This document shows, piece by piece, positions 6,502 to 14,444 of a stretch of DNA of 16,682 bases. The stretch is taken from NCBI GenBank assembly GCA_017414585.1, contig JAFQLN010000056.1, positions 1 through 16,682 on the forward strand. Reading direction: 5' to 3'. Below the pieces are notes generated by a model. That model searched no databases and had not been told where the DNA came from. It saw only the letters and a list, made by a program, of their open reading frames with translations. The DNA is from Clostridia bacterium. Lineage in GTDB: Bacteria; Bacillota_A; Clostridia; Oscillospirales; CAG-272. The position numbers were made by a program, and so were the translations under genes. Position 1 is the first letter of the stretch, and each line of letters opens with the position of its first letter.

Positions 6502-8337
6502 TTATTCCTTCACAGCATCCGTAAAGACTTGTGCAGCCGCTTCCAGTTCGTACTGTCTGGTGTAGAGGCTGTGGTAATACCCGCGCAGCTTCATCAGTTC
6601 GTCATGCGTGCCCGATTCGATGATTTTTCCGTCACGGACAACAAGAATCACATCGGCATGGCGAACGGTAGACAGGCGGTGCGCGATCATGAAGGTCGTG
6701 CGTCCCTCGGTCACTTTGCCGATGGCGTTCTGGATAAGCTGTTCCGTGAAGGTGTCAATGGAAGACGTTGCTTCGTCGAGGACGAGGATTTTCGGGTCGC
6801 AGAGAATCGCGCGGGCAAAGGAGAGAAGCTGTTTTTCTCCGGTCGAGAGCAGGTCCCCGCCTTCGCCGACTTCGGTATCCAGTCCTTTTTCGCTTTTTTC
6901 CACGATGCCGTCGGCGGAGACAAGCCGGAGTGCTTCCATGATTTCTTCATCCGTCGCATCGGGCGAACCGTAGCGCAGATTGTCGCGGATGGTTCCGGAG
7001 AACAGATGCGGTGTCTGGAGCACATAGCCGATGTTTGCGTGCAGCCAGAGCTGGGAGCGTTCGCGCGCGTCCCGTCCGTCGATCAGAAGCTGTCCCGAGG
7101 TGGGTTCAAAGAAGCGGCAGACAAGGTTGACGAGCGTGGATTTGCCCGCACCCGTTTCCCCGACAATGGCAACATCCGTGCCGTGCGGGATTTTCAGATT
7201 GAAGTTTTCGAGGATCGTTTCCTCCCCGTCCGGATATCTGAACGATACGTTTCTGAATTCGATATCCCCGTGGATTTCTTCCCAGTTTTCGCGTTTCGGG
7301 AAGAACACATCGCCGTATTTTTGGGTAACTTCCGGCGAGTCGGCAACGTCGGATTCGGTTTCGAGCAGTCCTGTGAGACGTTCGATGTTGACCTGAATCA
7401 TGATCAGATTCGATACGGCATTGACAATCCAGCGGATCGGATTCATGATGCCGAGAGAATAGGACATGAACAGCGACAGCGTGCCGACAGTCATTACTTT
7501 TTCGGCTGTGAGGTCGCCGCCGAGCTTGAGCACCAGCGCCAGCGCAATGTATGACGCGACGGTCAGAGACGTCCAAAGCATCCCGCGGAATCTCGATTCG
7601 CTCACGGAGACGCGCTTCATGGCGGCAGTCTGTCCGGTGAATTCGCCGAACATTTTGTCTTCGGCAACGAGGGTTTTGATGGTCTTCGCGCCGGTGATGC
7701 CTTCGTTGAAGGAGCCTGTGATCTTCGAGTTCGTTTCGCGGATCGAGCGGTTTGCAGCGGTCAGCTTTTTCTGCATGAGGGCAACGATGACTGTGACAAC
7801 CGGAATGACGACAAGCACGAGCAGAGTCAGCTTCACGTTGGTGCGGAACATCACTGCCAGTGCGCCGATCATGTACGTGCCGTTCCAGATGCAGTCGAGC
7901 AGGTACCAGGAAACAAGCGTGCCGATGCGGCTGGTGTCGCTCATGACACGGGCATGGATGTAGCCGACGGAATTTCGGTTGAAGTAGGAGAACGAGAGCG
8001 TCTGCAGGTGATCGAACGATTTCTGCTTGAGGTCGCGCCCGATGTACATTTCCACACGGGTGGAGAGGTAGGTACTGATCAGGTCGAAACAGATTTTTGC
8101 GAGCAGGATCGCAACGTAAAATACAGTGAAGGAGAGCAGGGTGTCGAGCGTTTCGCCCGCAATGAAGTGGTTGATTGCGTACTCCTGACATTTCGGGAAG
8201 AGAATGTCAATCGCGGAGCCTCCTGCCGCCAGAAGGATCATGAACACCATGGTCAGGCGGTAGGGCTTGAGGTACGGCAGGATTTTCGGGATTCCGAAAA
8301 ATTTCAGATGTGTGATTTTTGCGTTATTTTCTTCCAT
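6502..8337 (-). CDS. ABC exporter half-transporter, permease plus ATPase (BmrD/YheH-like partner)
   Basis: A 611-residue half transporter. Residues about 25-320 are a six-helix exporter membrane domain and about 355-600 the ATPase domain: Walker A 'GETGAGKST' (393-401), Q-loop Gln441, signature 'LSTGE' (497-501) in place of LSGGQ, Walker B 'ILVLDE' with catalytic Glu522, D-loop 'SSID', H-loop His553. The signature is degenerate while the catalytic Glu is intact, which is the pattern of one half of a heterodimeric type-IV exporter. Its ATG overlaps the previous gene's TAA by one base (TAATG at 8335-8339), and GGAGGTGA lies 7 bases ahead inside the previous gene, so the two are translationally coupled. 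Substrate unknown: drugs, peptides or lipids are possible for this family. Confidence 0.93.
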   Translation of the reverse strand: MEENNAKITHLKFFGIPKILPYLKPYRLTMVFMILLAAGGSAIDILFPKCQEYAINHFIAGETLDTLLSFTVFYVAILLAKICFDLISTYLSTRVEMYIGRDLKQKSFDHLQTLSFSYFNRNSVGYIHARVMSDTSRIGTLVSWYLLDCIWNGTYMIGALAVMFRTNVKLTLLVLVVIPVVTVIVALMQKKLTAANRSIRETNSKITGSFNEGITGAKTIKTLVAEDKMFGEFTGQTAAMKRVSVSESRFRGMLWTSLTVASYIALALVLKLGGDLTAEKVMTVGTLSLFMSYSLGIMNPIRWIVNAVSNLIMIQVNIERLTGLLETESDVADSPEVTQKYGDVFFPKRENWEEIHGDIEFRNVSFRYPDGEETILENFNLKIPHGTDVAIVGETGAGKSTLVNLVCRFFEPTSGQLLIDGRDARERSQLWLHANIGYVLQTPHLFSGTIRDNLRYGSPDATDEEIMEALRLVSADGIVEKSEKGLDTEVGEGGDLLSTGEKQLLSFARAILCDPKILVLDEATSSIDTFTEQLIQNAIGKVTEGRTTFMIAHRLSTVRHADVILVVRDGKIIESGTHDELMKLRGYYHSLYTRQYELEAAAQVFTDAVKE

Positions 8338-10163
8338 TACGCAGTCACCTCCGTTTCGTTGTCGGCAGAGATGCCTGTCTGAATATCGTTGATGCGTTTG
8401 TAAATGCCGTTTTGCGCGAGCAGGGAATCGTGCGTGCCGGATTCGACGATTCTGCCGCCTGCCATGACGATGATATGATCCGAAGCCATGAGCGTCTGAA
8501 TGCGGTGCGAGATGAGAATCACAGTCGAGTCAGCGGTCTTTTCGCGCAGAGCCTGCCGGATTTTTGCATCCGTTTCGCTGTCCACTGCGGATAAGCTGTC
8601 GTCGAAGATCATCACGGGCGTGTTCTGCGTGAGCAGCCGTGCGATGGCGGTACGCTGCTTCTGTCCGCCGGAGAGGGTCACACCGCGTTCGCCCACCATG
8701 GTATCATATCCTTCGGCGAATCCTGCGATGGTTTCGTCCAGTGACGCCGCTTTTGCCGCCTGCCGGATTTCTTCTTCATGTTCGGCGGGATGATCAAATG
8801 TGATGCCGATGTTTTCGCGCAGGGTACGGCTGAATAAAAACGGCTCCTGCAGAACAATGCCGATGTTCTTTCTGAGACTGGATGCCTTGATCTTTCGGAT
8901 ATCCTGCCCGGAGACCGTGATGGTTCCGCTGTTTTCGGGCAGTTCATACAGCCGGCAGAGCAGGGAAACGAGCGTGGATTTGCCGCTGCCCGTCATGCCG
9001 AGAATGCCGAGCGTGGAGCCTTTGGGGATCGTCAGGCTGATGTCGTGCAGAATTTCGGGAGAGTTTTCGTAGGAAAAAGATACATGATCGAAGACGATAT
9101 CGCCCGAAACGTCGCAGTCAGCGGCATCGGGAGCATCTTTTTCTTCCTGTGCATCGAGAATTTCCTGCACGCGCCCGATGGAAATGCCCGCCTTCGACAT
9201 TTCGGAAATCACACGTCCGAGGGAGCGCACGGGCCACGTCAGCATGGCGTTGTAGGAAATAATGGCGATCAGGTCTCCGACCGTCATATCCCCCCGCACA
9301 CAGAATACGGTGCCGAGAATGAGCACGAGCATGGACTGGAGCGCGGACAGAAGGTCGCCGGAGCACCAGAACAGGGACATGAGCAGCCCGAGCTTCACCC
9401 ATGCGTCCGCGTAGATGCCGTTCTGCTTTGTGTATTTGTCAACTTCGTACTTTTCGCGTCCGAATGCACGGACCACGCGCACGCCGGTGAGATTTTCCTG
9501 AACGATGGAGGAGAGTTTGCCTTCGTCCTCGTCGCACTGCAGAAAGCCCTTGCCGATTTTGCCGTGGAACAGCGCGGAGTATGCCACAATCACGGGAATT
9601 GACAGAAGCGCAACAGTCGCCAGCGTCGGATTGATTGCGTACATGAAAAAGAGGGACATAGCGATGAGCAGTACGGTCGAGAGGATGGAGGTCAGCTGTT
9701 CGGAGAGGAACATTTTGATCGTCTCCACATCCGAGGTGCAGCGCTGGATGATATCGCCGGTCTGATGGCTCATGAACCACTGGAAGGGGAGCTTTTCGAT
9801 ATGCCCGAACAGACGGTTGCGCATATTTTCCACAAGGGTTTCCGAGCCTTTGCGGTTGAAAACGGCTTCCCCGTATTTGCACAGTCCCATGAGAAGCGCG
9901 GCTGCAAGGATAACGAGCGCGATGATCCACAGGTGTGAACGCAGATATGCTGTGCCGCCGACGGAATCGACGAGTGTGTTCACAAAAGCGGGCATGACGG
10001 ATGCGCTGTCCCCCAGCACGGAGTCAACCGTGTAGCTGATGATTTTCGGGCAGATCAGCTCAAACAGCGACGCGAGCATGGAGGAAAGAATGCACAGAAG
10101 AAAGAAATGCCTGCACCCCTCCAGAAAAGAAAGAGCCAGGCGGAGTTTGCTGTGTTTTTTCAT
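8337..10163 (-). CDS. ABC exporter half-transporter, permease plus ATPase (BmrC/YheI-like partner)
   Basis: A 608-residue half transporter counted from the ATG at 10163. Membrane domain about 10-320, ATPase domain about 355-595: Walker A 'GMTGSGKST' (389-397), Q-loop 'VLQEPFLFS', canonical signature 'LSGGQ' (497-501), Walker B 'VMIFDD' where the catalytic Glu is Asp (522), and His553 in 'ISHR'. This complements the partner gene: one composite ATP site pairs this Asp-type Walker B with the partner's degenerate signature, the other is fully canonical. The ATG at 10163 starts the usual N-terminus ('MKKHSKLRLALSFLEGCRHF') but has no evident Shine-Dalgarno. The frame remains open back to a GTG at 10283, which would add 40 residues of unlikely sequence that coincide with leader hairpins. 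First gene of the exporter operon. Confidence 0.92.
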   Translation of the reverse strand: MKKHSKLRLALSFLEGCRHFFLLCILSSMLASLFELICPKIISYTVDSVLGDSASVMPAFVNTLVDSVGGTAYLRSHLWIIALVILAAALLMGLCKYGEAVFNRKGSETLVENMRNRLFGHIEKLPFQWFMSHQTGDIIQRCTSDVETIKMFLSEQLTSILSTVLLIAMSLFFMYAINPTLATVALLSIPVIVAYSALFHGKIGKGFLQCDEDEGKLSSIVQENLTGVRVVRAFGREKYEVDKYTKQNGIYADAWVKLGLLMSLFWCSGDLLSALQSMLVLILGTVFCVRGDMTVGDLIAIISYNAMLTWPVRSLGRVISEMSKAGISIGRVQEILDAQEEKDAPDAADCDVSGDIVFDHVSFSYENSPEILHDISLTIPKGSTLGILGMTGSGKSTLVSLLCRLYELPENSGTITVSGQDIRKIKASSLRKNIGIVLQEPFLFSRTLRENIGITFDHPAEHEEEIRQAAKAASLDETIAGFAEGYDTMVGERGVTLSGGQKQRTAIARLLTQNTPVMIFDDSLSAVDSETDAKIRQALREKTADSTVILISHRIQTLMASDHIIVMAGGRIVESGTHDSLLAQNGIYKRINDIQTGISADNETEVTA

Positions 10164-10192
10164 ATCAATAGTAATATACCGTGGAGAATGTA

Positions 10193-10217
10193 CCGTCCGG
10201 TAGTGGAATGCGGACGG
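10193..10217 (-). promoter_or_regulatory. Leader hairpin 2 of the ABC exporter operon
   Basis: CCGTCCG (10193-10199) and CGGACGG (10211-10217) form a perfect 7-bp stem with an 11-base loop, 30 bases before the first ABC start codon. No T run follows on the minus strand, so it is not a simple terminator. It may hold or occlude the poorly marked start site. Confidence 0.5.
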
Positions 10218-10243
10218 CGTGTGCCTGTATGCTTTACGAGAAA

Positions 10244-10282
10244 TGCGGCGGGACTGACACAGACCTGTCCCGTTTTTCCGCA
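10244..10282 (-). promoter_or_regulatory. Leader hairpin 1 of the ABC exporter operon
   Basis: In the transcript, TGCGG pairs with CCGCA (10278-10282 with 10244-10248) and CGGGAC pairs with GTCCCG (10267-10272 with 10249-10254). That makes 11 base pairs interrupted by a one-sided A5 bulge, with a 12-base loop. It starts about 6 bases after the predicted transcript start. Confidence 0.5.
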
Positions 10283-10294
10283 CAGACCAACGCC

Positions 10295-10323
10295 ATTATA
10301 GCATGGATAAAGATTGGATACAA
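10295..10323 (-). promoter_or_regulatory. Sigma-A promoter of the ABC exporter operon
   Basis: On the minus strand TTGTAT (10318-10323) and a perfect TATAAT (10295-10300) have a 17-base spacer. The predicted start near 10288 gives a leader of about 125 bases, unusually long for this window and containing two hairpins. Confidence 0.75.
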
Positions 10324-10338
10324 GCTGACGACAGGATT

Positions 10339-10357
10339 TGTAATATAAATGTAATAT
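10339..10357. repeat. Short direct repeat between the divergent promoters
   Basis: TGTAATAT occurs at 10339-10346 and again at 10350-10357, an 11-base period (one helical turn). It lies upstream of the exporter promoter and between it and the plus-strand promoter. It could bind a regulator of either gene, or be chance in AT-rich DNA. Confidence 0.35.
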
Positions 10358-10397
10358 TGGAATAAAACACTTTTGTATACTTTTTTTATCTTTTCTC

Positions 10398-10426
10398 TTG
10401 ACAAAATAGCAGCAACATTGCATAAT
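10398..10426 (+). promoter_or_regulatory. Sigma-A promoter of the 106-residue orphan gene
   Basis: TTGACA (10398-10403, perfect) and CATAAT (10421-10426, one mismatch) with a 17-base spacer. Predicted start near 10433, about 25 bases before the ATG at 10458. It is divergent from the exporter promoter. Confidence 0.75.
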
Positions 10427-10457
10427 TAAATCATAACACCTCATAAGGAAATTTAAC

Positions 10458-10778
10458 ATGATAAAGGTAAAAACATACAAACTCATTATTGACTCTAAAG
10501 ATTTGGCTTTTACTGCAAAGGAACAAAGTGTATTATTAGAGAATCTTCATGACATAAATTTAGAAGAATATTACGCATCAGTTGAATATACCCCAAAATC
10601 GAAATCCAAATATTCTTTCGCAATTACAATTATAAAAGATTCTTTGGAAAATGCACAACCTGTTTGCAAAAAGATTTCAAAAATACTTGAAGAAAACAAG
10701 TATAAATTCCAGTGTGTGGAGACAGAATTATGGTTGGGTGCTGATGTACCGAAAATTGCTGAAATGATTATGATATAA
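10458..10778 (+). CDS. Uncharacterised 106-residue protein of the AT-rich islet
   Basis: I do not recognise this protein. It is a complete frame with AAGGA 8 bases before the ATG and a good promoter, so it is likely real. No signal peptide or membrane segment is visible. The sequence alternates beta-type segments ('YKLIIDSKD', 'YSFAITIIKD') with helices ('AKEQSVLLENLHD', 'AQPVCKKISKILEEN'), consistent with a compact alpha/beta fold. It is Lys- and Glu-rich. Its codons are strongly A/T-ending, unlike the flanking genes, which supports transfer. It is followed after 109 bases by the cold-shock-domain fusion gene on the same strand, so they may work together. Confidence 0.7.
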   Translation: MIKVKTYKLIIDSKDLAFTAKEQSVLLENLHDINLEEYYASVEYTPKSKSKYSFAITIIKDSLENAQPVCKKISKILEENKYKFQCVETELWLGADVPKIAEMIMI

Positions 10779-10779
10779 G

Positions 10780-10822
10780 CAAAGCGATCACTTTGTGTAA
10801 TTACATTAAGATATTGTAATTA
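10780..10822 (+). repeat. Two inverted repeats between the islet genes
   Basis: CAAAG/CTTTG (10780-10784 with 10791-10795) and then TAATTACA/TGTAATTA (10798-10805 with 10815-10822), perfect arms with a 9-base loop. There is no clean T run after either, so a factor-dependent terminator, an mRNA structure or a protein site for the downstream gene are all possible. Confidence 0.5.
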
Positions 10823-10887
10823 TTATAGCAACAAAAAATTCAAAAATGATGTTTTGTTAGTGCCTAAGAAAAATTAAGGAGATAACT

Positions 10888-11352
10888 ATGCGCGGCAGAG
10901 TAAAAATTTTCTATGATAACAAAAAGTTTGGGTTTATAATAGGAGAAGATAATTATGAATATTTTTTTCATATTTCTGACATTGTGAGCATAGATATGCC
11001 GACTTCGAACTCTATTGTGGATTTTGAAGCATCAAGCTCAGACAAAGGAAAAAAAGCAATAAATATTAAAGTGATTCAAAGATATGAGCAACGACCGGAA
11101 TTCATTAACATAGGTAGATTTAGAATAAAAATTAACAAGATAAAAGAATATCATACGCATACAGAGAGTGAACGTAAGCTTGTAGCTAGTTATTTTTTAA
11201 AACCGAATGAGTATGTTGACGTTATTAAAGGATATACCCTTGTGATTTCTATGTTTGACGGATGCTACTATACAATAAAATATACTGAAAAAGAAGATAT
11301 AGATAATGCATGTAAAACTTTAGACAAATACCTTGGTACAGTGAATCTATAA
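10888..11352 (+). CDS. Cold-shock-domain protein with an extra C-terminal domain (154 residues)
   Basis: Residues 1-63 resemble a cold-shock OB fold: opening 'GRVKIFYDNKKFGFI' with an RNP1-like 'KKFGFI' (12-17), an RNP2-like 'YFFHIS' (25-30) and the closing strand 'KKAINIKVI'. Such domains bind single-stranded RNA or DNA. The usual cold-shock protein ends at about 67-70 residues, but here a further 85 residues follow ('INIGRFRIKINKIKEY', 'YTLVISMFDGCYYTIKYTEKEDID') that I do not recognise. The start is firm: AAGGAG lies 6 bases ahead. No signal or membrane segment. The gene is AT-rich like its neighbour. RNP1 lacks the usual 'GYGFI' glycine and tyrosine, so binding may be altered. Possible roles include an RNA-binding regulator or a stress or defence factor; none is shown. 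Confidence 0.78.
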   Translation: MRGRVKIFYDNKKFGFIIGEDNYEYFFHISDIVSIDMPTSNSIVDFEASSSDKGKKAINIKVIQRYEQRPEFINIGRFRIKINKIKEYHTHTESERKLVASYFLKPNEYVDVIKGYTLVISMFDGCYYTIKYTEKEDIDNACKTLDKYLGTVNL

Positions 11353-11403
11353 TATATAAAATCAACGATATAAAATAATGTTACATAACGAAAGGAATCC
11401 CCT

Positions 11404-14360
11404 ATGGCAAAAAACGTAAAGTGCTATGCGGAACTTCGTCCGAATCCGGCGTATGAGCTGATGTATGAAGAATACCTCGGCGATATCAAATCCGCGGGCA
11501 TCATCCTGAAGCACAAAAAATCCGGCGCGCGTGTGTGCGTGATGTCGAACGACGACCAGAACAAGCTCTTCTGCGCAGCGTTCCGCACCCCTCCGTCCAA
11601 CTCCACCGGCGTGCCGCACATCATCGAACACTCCGTTCTCAACGGCTCGAAGAATTTCCCCTCCCGCGACCCGTTCATGCAGCTGGTAAAAGGCTCTCTC
11701 AACACCTTCCTCAACGCCATGACCTACCCGGACAAGACCCTGTATCCGGTGGCGTCCTGCAACGACAAGGACTTTTCCAACCTGATGCACGTGTATATGG
11801 ACGCTGTGTTCTATCCGAACATCTACCGCTTCCCGCAGATTTTCCAGCAGGAAGGCTGGCACTACGAAATGGAAAACGCGGACGATGAACTGAAGATTTC
11901 CGGTGTTGTCTACTCCGAAATGAAGGGCGCAATGTCCTCTCCCGACCGGGCGATCTGGGACGTCATCGGCAAGAACGTCTTCCCGGACACCACCTACGGC
12001 GTCAACTCCGGCGGGGATCCCGAAGTCATCCCGAACTGACCTACGAACAGTTCCTCGACTTCCACAGACGTCTCTACCATCCGTCCAACTCCTATATCTT
12101 CGTCTACGGCGACTGCGACATGGACGAACGTCTTGACTGGATGGATAAGAATTATCTGTCCGCTTTCGACGCAATCGAACCGCATTCCGAAATCAGCCGT
12201 CAGGCGCACATCGGCAGCCGCGAACCGATCCGCGTAACCGAAAAGTATTCCGTCGGTACAAACGATGATACCGAAGGCAAGGACTACCTCGCGTTCTCCG
12301 TAATGGGCGGCTCCAATCTGGACGTGCTCGAATGCAGAGCATGGTCGGTTCTGTCGAATGTCCTGCTCAATTCCGACTCCGCACCGGTGAAAAAAGCACT
12401 GCGCGATGCGGGCATCGGCGAGGATGTCTACGGCGGCTATGATTCCCATGCAATTGAAGATTCTTTCTCCGTGGTTGCCAAGAACGCAAAGGCGGAAGAT
12501 ATCGACCGCTTCTATGCCATCATTATGGATACGCTGCAAAAGCAGATTGAAGACGGCGTGAATGAAAAGGCGCTCCTTGCGTGCATAAACCGCCGCGAAT
12601 TCCGTTTCCGCGAAGCCGATTACGGCGGATATCCGAGAGGGCTTGACTACGCGGCAGATATGCTTCAGTCGTGGCTCTACGATGACAGCGCGGCATTCTC
12701 CTATATGCACGTACTCGACGACTATGCAAAGCTGAAGGAACTGATCGGCACCGGTTACTACGAAAACCTGATCAAAAAGGTCATCTTCGATACCGACCAC
12801 GCCGTTCTGATTACCATGGTTCCCGAACGCGGCATGATCGACAGAAAGAACGAAGAACTGAAGGAAAAGCTGGCGGCTTACAAGGCATCGCTGTCCGCAC
12901 AGGAAATTGACGCTATCGTTAAGGCAACCGAAGAGCTGCGCGCATACCAGAGCCGTGAAGCAACCGAAGAAGAACTGAACTGCATTCCTTCTCTCAAGAG
13001 AAGCGATATTCCCCGCGAAACCGTTCCGTATTTCAATGAAGAACGCACGGTCGGCGGCGTGAAGACGATTTACCACGAGGTGGAAACCAACGGCATCACC
13101 TACGCGAACATTTACTTCGATATGGATAAAATCCCGCAGAAGTACGTTCCCTACCTCAACATTCTCAGCGCACTCCTCGCACGCATTGACACAGCCAAGC
13201 ATACCTATGAAGAACTCGATGTGGATATGCGTCTGAACGTCGGCTCGCTCGGCTTCGGGCTCAGCACTTTCAGAAAGTACAAGTCCCGCGAAGAGTACCG
13301 TCTCATGTACGGCATCTATACCCGCGCACTTGCCGATCAGCTCGACTATGCAATGGAAACGGCGCTGGAAATCGCATCTTCGTCGAAGTTCTCCGACACC
13401 GCGCGCATCAAGACCATCCTCGCGGAAATGAAGAACGACAAGAAAAATGAAATCATGAACAACGGCAACTCCGTTGCGGCGGCAAGAGCACGTTCGTACT
13501 TCTCGAAGATCGACTGCTTCTTCCAGCAGCTGTCCGGCATTGATTTCTATTTCTTCCTCTCCGATCTTCTCGACAACTGGGATGCACGCGCTGCGGAAGT
13601 GACCGAAAATCTCACCAAACTGGCGGCGTATATCTTCAATCCCGACAATATGATCATGAGCCTTGCCTGCGATGAAGCGGGATACAAGGCTGTCGAAGCG
13701 GCTCTCCCGAAGCTCACCGCAGGTCTGGCGGCATACGCGCATGACTCCCTCGGCGAAGCGGAAGAATACGTTCCCGTGAAGAAGAACGAGGGGATTCAGG
13801 TTCCGTCCCAGGTACAGTATGTTGCGAGAGTGGGCAACCTCGGATTTGACGGTCTCGAATACAACGGCACCTTCCAGGTAGTAAAGACCGCTGTCAACAT
13901 CGACTGGCTCTACCAGCAGGTCCGCGTCAAGGGCGGCGCGTACGGCGTAGGATGCGGATTCGGCGGCGACAGCGGCAATGTGCAGTTCACCTCCTACCGC
14001 GACCCGAAGCTGACCGAAACCGATGCGGCATATCTCGGAACCGCTGACTTTGTACGGAACCACAAGTTCGACGAAGCGGAACTGACGAAGTACATCGTCG
14101 GCACCTTCTCCGGCTACGAACGTCCCATGTCCAACTCCCACAAGGCGCACCGTTCCTTCGAGGCGTACATCACCGGCAAGACCTACGAAGACGTTCTCCG
14201 TGAAAGAAGCGAAATGCTCGATATCACTGAAGAACAGTTCAGAGCATCTGCCGAAATGTTCGACAAGATCTGCGCGCAGGGATATATCTGCACCGTGGGC
14301 AACGAAACCAAGCTCTCGGAAAACGCAGATATGTTCGATAATCTCGTAACCATCAAGTAA
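11404..14360 (+). pseudogene. M16C zinc metallopeptidase (presequence protease/insulinase-like), frameshifted at about 12033
   Basis: The gene starts at ATG 11404 (AAAGGA 7 bases ahead). The first 211 codons contain the inverted zinc motif 'HIIEH' (72-76) and the distal zinc ligand Glu172 in 'VVYSEMKGAM', then 'VNSGGDPEVIPN' and TGA at 12037. The -1 frame entered at 12033 continues seamlessly ('ELTYEQFLDFHRRLYHPSNS') to TAA at 14360, and includes the C-terminal 'VKGGAYGVGCGF' motif that serves catalysis. Restoring one base (CCG GAA for CCGAA) gives about 985 residues, the normal length of this family, which degrades peptides inside two clam-like halves. There is no signal peptide. As written the protein lacks three quarters of the enzyme. 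A sequencing error, a true mutation or ribosomal -1 slippage (tRNA-Pro moving from CCG to CCC) are the alternatives, in that order of likelihood. Confidence 0.88.
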
Positions 14361-14386
14361 GAGACACAGAATAAAGCAAAAATAAT

Positions 14387-14434
14387 AACCGGGTGCATGT
14401 CACTCCAGTCAATGACTGGGTGAAGCACCCGGTT
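14387..14434. terminator. Bidirectional terminator between convergent genes
   Basis: AACCGGGTGC (14387-14396) pairs perfectly with GCACCCGGTT (14425-14434), and an inner arm TCAC-CCAGTCA pairs with TGACTGG-GTGA. The plus strand continues TTTTGTTTGTTG. The minus strand continues in a T-rich tract. It ends the M16C gene from one side and the HTH-kinase-like gene from the other. Confidence 0.88.
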
Positions 14435-14444
14435 TTGTTTGTTG

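Larger units (their letters stand above)
10300..11400. other. AT-rich islet, probably horizontally acquired
   Basis: Base composition changes abruptly here. Sample lines counted by hand: 10501-10560 has 28% G+C, 10921-10980 has 22% and 11101-11160 has 22%, against 58% at 9001-9060 and 45% at 13081-13140. The islet holds two plus-strand orphan genes and their intergenic structure. No integrase, transposase, flanking direct repeat or tRNA was seen at either edge. Confidence 0.6.

Noticed and set aside
5059..7554. Very long plus-strand open frame (831 codons) opposite the alpha-galactosidase, pcp and ABC genes
   Set aside because: It is antisense to three well-supported genes. Its product is rich in Phe, Arg, His and Cys without family motifs, has no ribosome binding site, and arises from codon bias on the other strand.
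10164..10283. GTG start adding 40 residues to the first ABC subunit
   Set aside because: The extra residues do not resemble an ABC exporter N-terminus, overlap two leader hairpins, and would start about 5 bases from the predicted transcript start without a ribosome binding site.
10779..10887. Separate promoter for the cold-shock fusion gene
   Set aside because: Several AT-rich -10-like strings occur, but none has an acceptable -35 at 16-18 bases, so the gene may depend on the upstream promoter.
12025..12040. Programmed -1 frameshift in the M16C gene as the main explanation
   Set aside because: The frame can be restored by -1 slippage, but no X-XXY-YYZ heptamer or obvious stimulatory hairpin is present, and this family is not known to use recoding. 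A simple one-base deletion or sequence error is more likely.
11994..14150. Long minus-strand open frame (718 codons) opposite the M16C peptidase
   Set aside because: Antisense shadow of a conserved peptidase, no ribosome binding site, composition typical of reverse-complement translation.
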